From Cichorium intybus (lineage: Eukaryota > Streptophyta > Magnoliopsida > Asterales > Asteraceae), in assembly GCA_023525715.1 (NCBI GenBank), contig CM042010.1:68040894-68104893 (forward strand): 64,000 nucleotides of DNA, read 5' to 3'. Shown here in pieces: positions 11,399 through 23,770 of this stretch (the first letter of the stretch is position 1; every line of letters starts with the position of its first letter). Both the position numbers and the translations under genes were made by a program. A model generated the notes under the pieces. It had not been told where the DNA came from. It saw only the letters and a program-made list of their open reading frames with translations, and searched no databases.

Positions 11399-12164
11399 GC
11401 TTCAACATTTGGGACCATTGCAAGTAATAATGTCTCCTACTTAATGATTATTTATCTTAGATCTAGGAGTTAGGGCTAGTGTATGGTTGTATTGGTCCTT
11501 TGTTGCTATATTTTTGGAGTTTGGCGAACTCTAGACCACTAAAATAGTTTTGAAACACTTATTGGAACCCCTGGATATTGGTTGAGGGCATGTTCAAGCC
11601 CTCTTGAAGCCATGCATGAGTTTGACTGTGGTTTTAGACATATTTTGACTTAGGGTTTGGGTTGGACATGCATTTCTATAAAGTTCTCGTTTTTATGGAT
11701 CTATAGAATTGATGGAATGGTTATGGAAGATTTTGGCCTCTGGCTTAACGGATTAAGAACTTAATAGGAAAGTTGGTATATTCAGGGATAGCGTCGCTAA
11801 CACCAAGGGATAGCAACGTTATGGGTCATAGGTCGTGAAGCGATGTACGTACGTTAACTTTGATCGTTAACCATTAACTTTTGACCAGTTTGACTTTTGG
11901 TCAAACTTGGAAGGATTTGAGGTGTTGACCAAGGGGTCGACCTTTTATTGGATTGGGTCACTAATTTATGTTTATTGACAATTTAGGAGGTTCGTGTTGT
12001 TGGGTACCTAAAGATGCATGTGTGTGTATATTTCGGCATCGCAGTTCAGGTGAGTCTCTTCACTATATTATGGGTGATGTTGCATGCACAAGTAGCCTGA
12101 GATCTCTTAGGGTTGGATCGTGTGCCAATGCTGGATTAGTCATGCTATCCGGTTATGTAGTTAT

Positions 12165-13733
12165 TATTGGGATTTGGTCATAGTAACTAGAACATTTATG
12201 CAGCGGAAGACAAATCAATATCAAATCATAAAACTAAGCAGATTATCCAAACAATAATTATCAGGTTCCTAATCAAGATCATATGTTCATAGCAATAGCA
12301 TTAACTAATAAGATGAACTTTGAATTCATACCTTTGTTTGGATGTAAGGATCCAAACCAGAATCCCTTTAATGATTCACACCCAAGAACAACAGAAGAAC
12401 AAACATACAGAGCTTCTTCCTTGCTTGAAGATCGATCCAAAAACCCTTTAAAAGTGTATTGGAAATCGACAAAGGGGAGGGAGGAGGGAAGGAAGGAGGT
12501 TCGCTGCTCCTTTGAGGGTTTGGGATGCCTTAGGGTTTGACCTCAAGGCCTCTATATATATTAGAGGGCTCCTAGGGTTCCAAACTTAAAGAGCTTTCTT
12601 ACAATAGGCCCTAGACTTGTCTGAATTAATTACAATCCGATCCTTCTAATTAGTTTACATAAATTAATTTCGGGAAATCTTCAATGAAGTCCTAATATTT
12701 TGGCTCAGTTTATTAAAAAGTCCAAAATTATTTTTTATTTACAAAAAAGACAGAAAACAGGCTAATGTATTCAAATTAGCCCCTTTTAACCTTTTTAGCA
12801 CGTTACATTGCCACGTGGAAAAGTCTACAAGTTTATCTTCAATAAAGTCTCAATATTTTGTCGTAGTTTATGGAAAAGTCCCAACATGTTTTATCTTCAA
12901 TAAAGTCCTAATATTTTGGACCAGTTTATGAAAAGGTCCCAACATTTTAGCTCAGTTTTACTTATAAAAAATTACGTATTTACGTTTTTAATAACGTATT
13001 TATATGTTTAAAAATGTAAAAATATATTTTTATAAAAATACTTAAAAATAACGTATTTAATAACGTAAAAAAGTTAAAAAAATACGTGTAACACCCCATT
13101 TTTTATTAGGACTTTATTGAAGATAAAACATGTTGAGACTTTTCTGTAAACTGGGCAAAACTGTTATGACTTTATTGAAGATAAAACATGTAGTTACATG
13201 CTCAAAAGGTTAAAACAAAGGCTAATTTGAAATCATTAGCCGGTTTTCTGTTCTTTTTTGTCAATAAAAATTAATTTGAGACTTTTTTATAAATTAGACC
13301 AAAATATTGGGACTTTATTGGAGATTTCTCATTAGTTTCTGATTAATTTATTTCTCAATAAATTAATAAACTAATCATTCCCCTTTATTTTATACTACTC
13401 TTTTTCTTTTACTGGGTCGTGAAGGCAACCCAAAAGTACCCTGCTATTATTAGAAATATCATCACAGTTAATGACCTTAGACACTATTTCCAACGGTCTC
13501 CCACTTAGACATGTCATCAACTTTGTTTGGTCTGATACTTTCAGATAATCAGCAGAGAGTGTAACATCCAATTCCACTGCCAAACTCTGATCACGATCAC
13601 GATACGATCCTTAGATAGGAGATCAGTTATTCCTCCGTTCTACAACATATCTTAATGAACCTGGGTCATAGATAAGGTCAATACCAAAAGTTCAAATTAT
13701 GTTTCCTGATAGTGATTTATGATGACCATAACA
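12165..13733 (-). mobile_element. Copia-type LTR plus 3' internal stub, minus strand
   Basis: The LTR is 12165-13495. On the minus strand it starts CGTTGGAAATAGTG, next to the polypurine tract AAGTGGGAGAC at 13496-13506, and ends near ATCCCAATA. Without its MITE insertion it is about 660 bp and is clearly homologous to the LTR at 13734-14451. 13496-13733 is the 3' internal region, cut off by the second LTR. The ORF 12283-12540 lies inside the LTR and is not a gene. Confidence 0.7.
12672..13330. mobile_element. MULE-type MITE with long inverted repeats
   Basis: Left end GGGAAATCTTCAATGAAGTCC and the complement of the right end GAGAAATCTCCAATAAAGTCC begin inverted repeats of roughly 140 bp or more. 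The flanks ATTAATTTC (12663-12671) and ATTAGTTTC (13331-13339) form a 9-bp target duplication with one mismatch, as for Mutator-like elements. The homologous LTR at 13734-14451 lacks the insert, which confirms the boundaries. The inside is non-coding. Confidence 0.8.
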
Positions 13734-15372
13734 TGTTGGGATTCGATCATATAAATACATAAACACATACAGCGGAAGACTAACTAGATCAAATCACATA
13801 TTATCCATGAACATTGTCCAGGATCATGCAGCACATATCAGTTATAACTACTTTAAACATAAATAGAATCTACCTCATATGATCTCCTTCATTGATTTCT
13901 GGTTAACAGCACCTTGCATTGGATGAACATGATCCAAAGTAGAATCCCTCTGATGATTCACACCCATGATCTCCAGAAAACCAGACACACAAAACTTCCA
14001 CTTGGGAAGGAGGCAGAAGATCACAAACTCTAGAGAGGGATGTGAAATTCGCCAAAAGGGAGGGAGAGGGAGGAGTTTTTGGCGGCTCCTTGTATAGAAT
14101 GGGATGCCTTAGTGTTTACCCCAAGGACTCTATTTACACTAGAGGGCTCCTAGGGTTTCAAACTTAAGGAGCCTTTTGGCGGCCGCACCCCCTAGACTTG
14201 TTTTTATTAATTAACTCTTTAATTATAATCTAATTCCTTAATTAATTTCTATAAATTAATTCCATATTAATTTATCAATTATTTTACTTATTTAATTTCT
14301 AATTAATTTATTTCTCAATAAATTAATAAACTAATCATCATTTCTTATTTTCTGACTGTTTATTTTTCTGGATCATGAGGGCAACCCAAAAGGACCCTAA
14401 TATTATTAGAAATATTACAACTAGTTGATGACCTTGGACACTATTCCAACAGTCTCCCACTTGGACACGTTGTCAACTTTGTGTGGTCTCAATATTATCT
14501 GATAATCAGCAGAGAGTGTGTCATCCAATGCAACTGCCGAACTCTAATCAAAGATAAAAGACGACCCTTAGATAAGTGATAAATTATTCCTCTGTTCTAC
14601 AAGATACTGGTTGAACACATCAATCTAGTCTAGGTTTGGCCAAACACTTAATGTCAGCATCAAATCATCAAGGGGCCCAAGATATCGCTTCTCCTTGTTA
14701 GGGCAGAAGGACCAGATAAACTATGACTACATAGTCTTTGTCTATTTCATCAAGTCATACATGGACATAACCTTTATAACTACCTGTTATGGATAGCGTT
14801 TGAGTAGACCAATGCATAACAGAATCATGACGCAAATTCTCATGCATCTTGGTTTGAAGAATAAAATGTATTATCATCCTAGATTACTTGTGACTTAATC
14901 CATGAAGTAATATGTAGGTGCGGCCTTGCGGGTTATTCCAATACTTGAATCTCTATCAAGTACTCATGAGTGTTAGTCACAATCCCCATGCTATGTCTAC
15001 TTACTTAGTACGACCGACTGTGGAAGTTTGAGTAAATTAATACTCGGAAAGCGGGTTCTAAACATGCTAAAGCGAAACACAATAATAAATTAATGCAAAT
15101 GATAGCTCTTTAGCTCATTCTCAAGTCTCCACATATAATCACCAAATCAAATAAAATTTATCTACTGTTATATGTTTCAATTATCAAACTAACAACTAAA
15201 ACACTTAAGCTATATTGCTCATAAACATAACGCTTCTCGACCCTAGTATGACCTTCATGGTTGGTCCACGTCCAAGTCTTAGTGAAACGATCAGTCGAAC
15301 ACTCTTCCGATGAGTCCTTAGTCACTATGATGTCTCAACTCGATTCCTAAACACAATAGCAATCCCTGAGTA
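13734..15372 (-). mobile_element. Second Copia LTR with 3' internal region, minus strand
   Basis: The LTR spans 13734-14451 (718 bp). On the minus strand it begins TGTTGGAATAGTGTCC and ends ATCCCAACA. The polypurine tract AAGTGGGAGAC is at 14452-14462. From there to 15372 lies non-coding internal sequence upstream of the 3' LTR on the minus strand. No pol domain is left. It stops where a partial HHL1 copy begins. Together with 12165-13733 it forms two members of one family in the same orientation. Confidence 0.7.
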
Positions 15373-17345
15373 GATGCTGTCTAATTGTTGTCTTTTGAAC
15401 TTCCTTATCATCATGTTGACATTATTGAAGGGTATAATCAGAAATTTGCAAAACGGGTAGGTAAGGCAAGTGGGATAATGTGTCAAAATGGGGAATATTT
15501 AGTTGATTTAATAAATCAATTTAGGAAGTAGTAATGGTCATATAGAACTTACATTGTAAGTAACTCCTGCAAGATTTTTGTATAATGTGTCTTTGCGGTT
15601 GTACCACTTGCTACAATACTCACGGGGTACCACAAATAAACCTGCAAGATTTCAATTTTTTCTTATTAGGACATTGTACTTTAAAAAATATAACTATAGA
15701 AGTGAAAATTTGATTTCTTATAACCGGATTGAATTTTCAAAGTACAATGATAAATTGCAAGGTTGTAGAAGTCGCTAGGCGGAGGTCGGGCGGCCGACGG
15801 GGGCCTAGGACTAGTCGGTCTAGGCGAGGACTAGTCGGCGCCTAGGCGTAGACCGTTAATTGTAATAAAATATAATTTTTCTAAAATTAATAATACACAT
15901 ATATCCTAACAAAATAAGTGAATAACCATACAAAAATTTAAGATCAAACCTTGGAACCATAACATGAACTTGGAATTAATACTTGTAATCTGTAAAAAAA
16001 CTTGGAATCTGTCAAAAAATACACATATATAATTTGGAATCATAACCTGCACAATGGAATCATAATCTGTCAAAAAATACACATATATAATTTGGAATCA
16101 AAACTTGGAATCAATACTTGTAAATACACATATAATTGTAACCTGTAATCCGAACCTGCACAATGTAATTTTGGAATCATAACCTGCACAATGGACTGTC
16201 AAAAAATAGTTAAACACACATAGTTTTGGAATCATAACCTGCACAATGTTGCACAATGCAACAAAAGATGGACTGTAGGATGAAATCTTAACTTGGAATC
16301 TGTCAAAAAATTGTTAAATACACATATCATAATAACCTGTAATTGTAACCTGTAATACGAAAATCAGAAATTGATAACCTGTAATCTGAAAATCAAGTTA
16401 TCTGAGAAATCAAACCGATGTAATCAAGTTAATGAAATCTAGTTATCTGAGAAATCAAACCGATGTAATCTATAACCTGTAATCCGAAAATCAGAAATTG
16501 ATAACTTGGAATCTGTCAAAAAATAGTTAAATCCTTGGCAATCGATAACAAACCGATGTAATCTATAATCTGAAATTGATAAGCTTACTGAAATCAAGTT
16601 ATCTAAAATCAAACTTATTAACAATAGGTGGAGTCGGAGGGAGCCAGAGGAAGGCGGAGGCGGAGTCGGGGATAGCAAGAGGTGGAGTCGTACAAGCTGA
16701 ATCGATTTTGCTTGCCTTTAACAATAGGCGGCGACGGCATCAGAGAAGAACATCAACAATGGAGGCGGGATCGATTGGGAGGGAGAGTGGGAGACGGGAT
16801 CGATTGGGAGGGAGGAAGCAGAGCCAGAGGAAGCACAGCCGGAGGAAGCTAGTGCCGGAGGAAGCAAAGTCGGCGTCTCAGTTGGAGGGGATGACGGAGG
16901 AGCTACCGGCGGCGGAGGAGAGAAATTTCATTGCAATCGGGAGAGCAGGCAAAGAAATCGGGAGAGCAGAAAGAAAAGTCGGGAGAGATAGGTCAAAATA
17001 ATTGAGGGGGAAACTAAAATAATTGAGGGGCAAATTTAAACATTTTCAAAAAAATTGAGGGGCAAATTTGAAACTTTTCAAAGATACATTTGACCGGCTT
17101 TGACCGACTTTGACCGCCTAACCCGTTTTTTGACCGATGTTGACCACGCCCGACTAATAAGCCGCATAGCACTAAACGTGTGCAGTAATGGTCCGCCTAG
17201 CGCCTAGGCGGCGCCTAGGCGGCCGCCTAGGCCGACTTTTACAACACTGATAAATTGGAATATTAACAACATAGTTTCAATTCCTCTTATATTTGGTCAC
17301 TTGACTTAAAAACTTTGTAACCACTCTACTTTTCAAATTTGATAA
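15373..17345 (-). pseudogene. Partial, broken copy of HHL1 (exon 3 part, exon 2, introns)
   Basis: 15373-15757 matches 8122-8530 of the HHL1 gene: the 5' part of exon 3, intron 2, exon 2 and part of intron 1. 17258-17345 continues the intron 1 match. Exon 2 of the copy lacks 49 bp between two TCTTTG words (8324-8329 and 8373-8378 in the parent), which shifts the frame. The hAT element at 15758-17249 splits the copy. Exons 1, 4 and 5 are absent and it cannot encode the protein. Because introns are present, the copy arose at the DNA level, not by retroposition. Confidence 0.88.
15758..17249. mobile_element. Non-autonomous hAT element, 1.5 kb
   Basis: The ends are CAAGGTTGTAGAAGTCG on the left and CAGTGTTGTAAAAGTCG (complement of the right end), typical hAT termini. 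ATAAATTG stands on both sides (15750-15757 and 17250-17257), a perfect 8-bp target duplication. Subterminal regions at both ends are packed with CCTAGGCG-type words, likely transposase-binding sites by analogy. The middle repeats CTGTCAAAAAAT and AACCTGCACAATG. The open frame 16576-17001 is purine-rich, has no domain and is not a transposase. Confidence 0.9.
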
Positions 17346-18176
17346 TTTTGGGTAAGAGTGATGGGAATGGATAAAATGTGATCTAGCTAAATCATTTTAG
17401 TAACGATTTTTATAAGTTAAGTTGTTTCTATGAGACTGTGACAATTTTTGAAAGTTGGATTCATCTTAAGCAATTCTCGACTCGAACGTAGATCCTGTGC
17501 TTTCGGTAGTAGGAGCTCTACTACTACCTTCCACACCTATCCATGTCCATTCCAAGACCCATCCGGGTCCCCCCAATTCGCTTCTCACTGAGAATTCTAA
17601 CACATATGCCCCTACCAGGCATATGCCAACACACTACTAGATCACTAGGAATCCCACCCCACCATGCTACTCTAACTAAGACGGAATTTCCACCAGTCAT
17701 GACGAGTTGTTTCGCGAATGCAGTTGTATACAATATAAAACTAAATAGTCTTTCAAATAAGAGAGTCTACCCTAAAGCAACAACCAAACAAGGAACATGC
17801 AATAAGGCCAACTCAAGCATTCTATGACTATTCAGTTCCTACTGCATACAACTTAGTGGCATTCCCTAAGCAACGTATCAGCACTAACATACATTCCTAT
17901 TAGCAAGTAGCAAATAAACAGTACAACAATGTGTGATCTCCACTAGGCAATCTAGCATACATACAACCTATGTTCTAGAAAGCATCAACAACATTTAACA
18001 CTTAAACCTTTTACCTCGTTGGCATCGGCTGGCGGTGTACACTGTGTCTTCAATTCACCGTTCCTCAAACTTCTTTCTTATGTAAAAATGTTCTAAGAAA
18101 ACACTTAAGCCTCAACTTGAGTTCAAAACTCATTGAAGTGAGCCTGATTCTCTCAAGCTGTACTCTAATGTCAACT
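17346..18176. other. Non-coding DNA next to an LTR, possible internal remnant
   Basis: 17346-17530 shows no feature. 17530-18176 may be the internal part of the element whose LTR starts at 18177: on the minus strand AGTTGACATTAGAGTAC follows the LTR end, a degraded form of the TTGGTATCAGAGC primer site. The overlapping frames 17524-17733 and 17543-17827 have no recognisable domain. Confidence 0.4.
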
Positions 18177-18507
18177 TGTAACATCCCCAAATTTTAGGGT
18201 AAATTTAAAAAAATTTAAACGGCATTTTATTAGGAAAAATCCATTTAATTTAAATTCAGAAAAACACCAAACCGTTTAAACATCATGATCAAATAAATTC
18301 TACATAGTCAAACAATAGCGGAAACATGAATCCAATAATAAGTCCCAAATGAAGCAGCACAGTGTATACGCGTCACGCCTTGCCATCTCCCCCATCTAAA
18401 GAACCTGAAACAGTAAGTTAATAGGGAAAGGGTAAGCACACAACTTAGTGAATTCCAACACTTACACTATATATCAACCAAGCATGCTTTGCTACCAAAC
18501 ATAAATC

Positions 18508-18620
18508 TCCACATAATGCACCCAGCAGTGGTATCATCACATAATGCACCCAGCAGTGGCATCACCACATAATGCACCTGACAGTGGTATCACCACATAA
18601 TGCACCCAATAGTGGTATGA
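18508..18620. repeat. 28-bp tandem repeat, four copies
   Basis: Four copies of a unit containing ACATAATGCACCCAGCAGTG stand head to tail with one to three changes each. They lie inside the LTR. Confidence 0.85.
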
Positions 18621-19248
18621 GCCGTGCCATCTTGCTCTAAATACAAACATCATATATACTCAAAGCACACCCTAGCGGCCTAGCCTAATGCCACACATTC
18701 ATATATTCACACATATCACACATATCACGATAAACAGAAATAACATTAAGCTTATATTCACAACACAACGCAGCAAAGGATGAATGACATCAATGTAATG
18801 TAGTTAGAAACTCACCTGATAGGTAGAAGTAGGTTGCACACATAAGCACGTGATACTCAAGAACTCTCCTTCTTCCCCGGACCTACATTCCACACGGTAC
18901 TACTTAGAATGGATCGACGTTTACATTTACTACTTATAATTATATAAGTATATATATACTTTTCCCGATACCCAACGCGTACCGTGTCCCACTATACCCT
19001 CCCTTTACCTTATAAATACATCTTTGAGGTTATTAATTATCTTTTATAAGTTTGTGAAGGTCCTGACATCCGTTACCAACTCTAAACCCACAACCAAGGT
19101 CAAAACCACAAAAGAAGGTTTGACAGCAAAGCTGACTTTTTGAGCCATAAAAAGATTTGCAATGAAAAGCCAAGGAAAAATCAGGGATAAAATCTAACAA
19201 AAATCATGTAGAAACGAGACCCAAGGTCAAGGCCACATGACCTGACCT

Positions 19249-19414
19249 CAGTGGCGGATGCAGAATAAAATCTCAGGGGTAGCACACAATAGTTTAGGGG
19301 TAGTACACCGGAAAATTCACACTACGATGAAAAATTTTCCAAAAATTTTGCACTACACCAGAAAATTTGAGGGGTAGCACCTACTACCCCAGGAACCCCC
19401 TAGGTCTGCCCCTG
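19249..19414. mobile_element. Small hAT MITE (166 bp)
   Basis: The ends are CAGTGGCGGATGCAG and, as complement of the right end, CAGGGGCAGACCTAG. CCTGACCT flanks both sides (19241-19248 and 19415-19422), a perfect 8-bp target duplication. The inside repeats GGGGTAG(C/T)AC and is non-coding. Confidence 0.85.
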
Positions 19415-22400
19415 CCTGACCTCAAGTCGTTTGCATTTTCCATTTACAAATGAAAAATCTGCCAAATCACCAAAAAATTCACTAGATCAACCATAGAACC
19501 TACCCCCAAAGATATAAGTACGGAATGAGAATTACAAGGGCTTAGGTTCTGAAACTTGGTATGAATAGACTAGACCCTTATACCAAAAGTTTCCCACAGA
19601 CCTTGCCCCTAAATGATTCTCCTACAATCACTTATGAATTTTTCAAGACAGAAATCACTGAATAGTACACCCCTGGATCAATCAATAACAATTACAACTT
19701 CCACCTGATTAAAGTCCGAGTTAGTCAAAGGGATTCTTAACCAAGAAACTACACACCTAGACCTTTCCAGAAATGTATGGCTCATCCCAAATGGTCAACT
19801 ACACGATTTTACACGAATTTTCTAAGAACAGGTCCAAAACAGTGGAAATTTCGAAAATCCAAACATTGACATTAGGGTCTAGGGTTTCAACCCCTAAACC
19901 CATTAAGACATGGATTAAGACCTTTAAAGTCTGAAATGTGCTCAAGCACATCCCAACAACAGAAAACTTGAAGTGAAATACATAACATGAAACCCACACC
20001 CCATGGAAACACACACATACATCAAGATATACAAATATGCAACAATGGAAACTTAATATATTGAGATGTGGACTAGAAGCAACAACATGAAGCATCTCCA
20101 CTGTAAAAATAGTACATAGAAAACTCCTTAGTCACACTCACACCCACACCCACGATGGAGCATGGTGAGGGTGAAGGGGGTCTCGGCTAGGACAAGAAAA
20201 ATGAAAGTGAGAATGAAGATCTTACCCCCACACTAGACCACGACTTCTACTTGACAAGTCCGACCCACAGCCTTGATCTCCACCAACACGACACCAAGGA
20301 TTCCACAAGCTACACCCTTCTTCCCTCCTTAATCCTCGACAGCAGCAACACGAAAGAAGGGTAGAGAAAACGAGAGAGAAAAGATCGTGAGGTAGGTTTC
20401 GGTTATGCCAAAAAACGATTAGGGTTGGAATATGGAGCTCGATCACATTAGTAAGGCTTGGGCTGGATTATGAGGGCCGAAGACCTCCCCCTCGTCGACC
20501 AGCAGCAATACGCAGGCAAGAAAACAAAAGAAAAAGGCCCATGCAACACTTCTAGAAATGGGCAAGTTTGGTCCCTTAAGTATGGGACATGATTTTTGTT
20601 TGGTGCCTTTTAATTTAATTCTACATTTTAAGTTTCCAAGTATTGCATAATCCACCCCCAAACAATTACAATTAAGTTATTAGTATTATAGTTATTATTT
20701 ATTATTATTATTATTATTATATTATTATTATCACCAATTAAAAAAATTATAGAAAAATACGTATTGAGAAACAGGGTCTTACAATGATGTTTGGACGTTA
20801 AGGGTCGTGTGTGATGAACACAATCAAGAATTAGCAATGTATATGGAGGCTCATTTGTATGCAATGCAATTGTCTAATAAAGAATCTCATTTGGTTCATG
20901 ATTTGAGAAAGCTAAATGTGAAACCACGAGATATTTTGTCAACACTAAAGGAGCAAAATCAAAATAATATGTCTCACTGAGAACTACATACAATTTTTGT
21001 CATAAGTTTAGGATGTCTGAGCAATAAGGTAGAACCCCGATGCAAAATGTTATGTATATTTTGCAAACTAAAGGGTATGATTTTGATTATCGTTTAAGCA
21101 AGACTAATGATTCTGAAGAATTACTTTTCCTTCATCCAACATTATTCAAGATACAATAAGTGTTTCCATATGTGGTGTTTGATGGATGCTACATATAAAA
21201 CAAACAAGTATAATTTTCAATTTCTAGAATTGTTGGTGTCACTTCGACGTATAAGACGTTTTCCATAGTGTTCGTTTTCATGCGTGATGAAAAGACAACT
21301 AACTATTTGTCGGCATTGACTTGTCTAAAGTTAACTTTTAACGAATCCTTTTTCCCTCGTGATATCGTCACCGATAGAGATATGTCACTATTAAAGGCGT
21401 GCAAAGAAGTTTTTCCATGAAGTAAACATTTATTATGTAGGTGGCATATATTCAATGATATAACAAACAACATTGCAACTCTTGTATCAAATCACAACGA
21501 ACTTCGGACTCTCTTCCACCAAAGTGGAAAATTTAGTTGAATCTCCAAAAGAGACTGCATACATGTAAAATTATGCACAACTTCAAACATTATTGTCCAA
21601 ACATCCATGTATTACTCATATTATGTGAAAATTTATGCATACCTTCAGCCATTAAGAATTGTTACTTATTGAATTGTAGAAACATAAATATCATTTTTAT
21701 TCACCTTGTAGATGTTTTTGGTTATCTTTATAATGTTTGTCCGAAAAAGTATGTAGAAAGATTTATATTATTATGGACTGACAAACACATAAATTTTGGA
21801 TATTCAACAAAAAATAGAGTTGAGAGCCAACACGTCAAGCTAAAGAAACACTTAGATTTTGCAAAACGTGATTTGGACAGATTTATATATGTCATAAAAA
21901 AGTTATACTGTCACAAGATATAGCTATCAAAAAAGTATTGAAGGATACAAAATCATTCATAAAACAATATTTCAGAATCTGCTATCCCAACAACGGCAGG
22001 GTTTTGTATCAAAGCATGTTATCGATAAAATCTTTGAAAATGTCATCGATCAAAAGGAGTTATGCCAACTCCTAAGACTTGTGGTTGTCAAATGCGGACA
22101 TACTTTGAATTATCGTATGTTCACAAACTTGCGATGTATGTCGATACAGGCTTGCCTATTTTATTAGATGTAGTTGATGCATTTTGGAGAAAGCTTGATT
22201 TAAATCCTTCTGTATCTATGGTAATCTTAATTGTGATCATGATATGCAAATGTTTAAAGAAATATTTAACAAACAATCGAATCATGGCAAATCATGGTAT
22301 TTAAGAAATCTGAGGGGGATAATGGATCCATCAAAAGTCTTGATTAGTGAACCTTCTGTTAAGAAAAATATTTGTGGACATCCAAAAGCAAAGCATGTTC

Positions 22401-22439
22401 ATCATCAAACTCAAGTTTCTCACATATATTGTTCAGACC

Positions 22440-22790
22440 TCAATCAGGGACCGCTTAGGCATAGCTCATTGTTTATGGACTTGAAAGAGGAACCGGCTAG
22501 GCATAGCTCGTTCTTTATGCTGTCGAATGAGGAACCAGTTGGCCAATATTCATACAAGATAGATTTAAATGAGGAACTAATTGACCAGTGTTCATACAGA
22601 TGGACTTAAAAGAGGAACTAATATGCCAATGTTCACACCAGATCGAGGAACCAAATGGCCAATGTTCATACCAAATGGACTTAAATGATGAACCAATAAG
22701 CCAATGTTGATACCAGATTGAGGAACCAATTGGCCAATGTTCATACCAGATAGACTTAAACGAGGAACCAATTAATGATTTTTGATAAAT
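22440..22790 (+). repeat. Tandem repeat of about 40 bp in the MULE C-terminal region
   Basis: Repeats of a unit containing GAGGAACCAATTGGCCAATG and TTCATACCAGAT recur, alternating with GACTTAAA. In the open part they would encode a repeated D-L-N-E-E-P type segment. One more degenerate unit lies beyond the inserted LTR at 23591-23640. Confidence 0.8.
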
Positions 22791-23590
22791 AAAATAGAGC
22801 GCTTTACGTTAAAACGGCAACTGAAGACTTTTTTAAAATAACTAGATTATTTTAAACCATTTTAAATAAAATCATCAAGCATCCATTTACATGGGGAAGA
22901 ATGATATTAAAAACATACACAAGATGTTTTAGAGAGATAATATTTGTTGTCTTTGATCCCTCTTGGAATTGGGGAGTTGAAGTAAATGGCAAGAATCAAG
23001 GAGCTTGATTTCTCTAAAAGTATCCACCACCAAGGTTAAGGCACTCGTAATGATAGTTACATCGTGTATAATCTGGGGAGGGAGAGAAAAATCTATTTGC
23101 AACATTTGCATAATACTCTCTTTTATACTCACATGTGAATCCCATGAGTCATTCATTCATTAAATGCAAAGGTATGGTCTTTCTAGAGGCATGGGAGGTG
23201 TAAGGTGAAGGTTGATAAAAACCTCCACCCACACCACTAAGAAATTCGGCCAACACATGGTAGAAAGGATAATAAGAGTGTCAAATACTTTATCTTAATA
23301 AACTAATATGTATAGTATTAACTAATGGAACCCAAAGTGTCCAAAAACTTGTACATGACTTAATATATCATACCATATGATATAATATCTAGTTTAATCC
23401 CTTTTTAATTATTATTTTCACAAAACAATAATTATTCTTTAATTAAATACAAGAGTTGAGTTTATTTGTTAATTATCAAATACTTAATAGATATTCAATA
23501 AGTACCAACTTGATAAAGGTGTAACCCTATAGGATCATATGTTATTCACAATATCATTCTATAATGATTCTTGATCATATAGATCCAACA
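22773..23590 (-). mobile_element. Solo LTR (818 bp), minus strand
   Basis: CCAAT stands on both sides (22768-22772 and 23591-23595). Joining the flanks restores the GAACCAATATGCCAAT word of the surrounding tandem repeat, so the insertion is precise. On the minus strand it starts TGTTGGATCTATATGATC and its other end reads ATCATTA, where CA would be expected. It is non-coding. The minus frame 22929-23156 has no domain. Confidence 0.8.
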
Positions 23591-23770
23591 CCAATATGCC
23601 AATATCTATACTAGATTGACTTGAATGAAGAACCCCCCGGTGGGATATTGTTCATTGTTGAAGAAAAGTCTGACAACCTTTCATCCATACATCACACATA
23701 TAAAAAATGTACGAGGTGATGGGAATTGGGTTTTCGATCGATAGCTATTTGTCTCGGAAATGGTGAGGAT

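Larger units (their letters stand above)
9981..12164 (+). mobile_element. Gypsy-type LTR remnant with large internal duplication
   Basis: Non-coding DNA resembling the LTRs of Gypsy elements. TTTAAAGGCTCTAAAACC-like leader sequence occurs twice, and a TTCAGGTGAGTCTCTTCACT block at about 12045 recalls the corresponding part of other LTRs here. The terminal LTR ends are not clear. On the right it is cut by the Copia LTR starting at 12165. The open frame 11968-12183 is not a gene. Confidence 0.5.
18177..20783 (-). mobile_element. Gypsy-like LTR, minus strand
   Basis: It starts TGTAACATCCCC and ends GGTCTTACA on the plus strand, giving TG...CA ends. The flanks CAACT and ATGAT do not match, so it is not a simple solo LTR, and the element was probably truncated to the left. 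On the right it interrupts MULE transposase coding sequence. It carries a 28-bp tandem array, a small hAT MITE and a (TTA)n tract at about 20697-20735. Open frames at 19799-20864 are not genes. Confidence 0.65.

Noticed and set aside
16576..17001. Open frame inside the hAT element as a possible transposase
   Set aside because: Gly/Arg/Glu-rich product from a purine-rich tract, with no hAT motif. The element is too short and its ends show it to be non-autonomous.
18508..18620. Regular 28-bp repeats resembling a CRISPR array
   Set aside because: Head-to-tail repeats without unique spacers, inside a plant LTR.
18177..20783. Solo LTR with target duplication
   Set aside because: Flanking pentamers do not match, and a degraded primer site follows on the left, so I call it an LTR of a truncated element.
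22929..23156. 75-codon minus frame as a small gene
   Set aside because: It lies inside a precisely bounded solo LTR.
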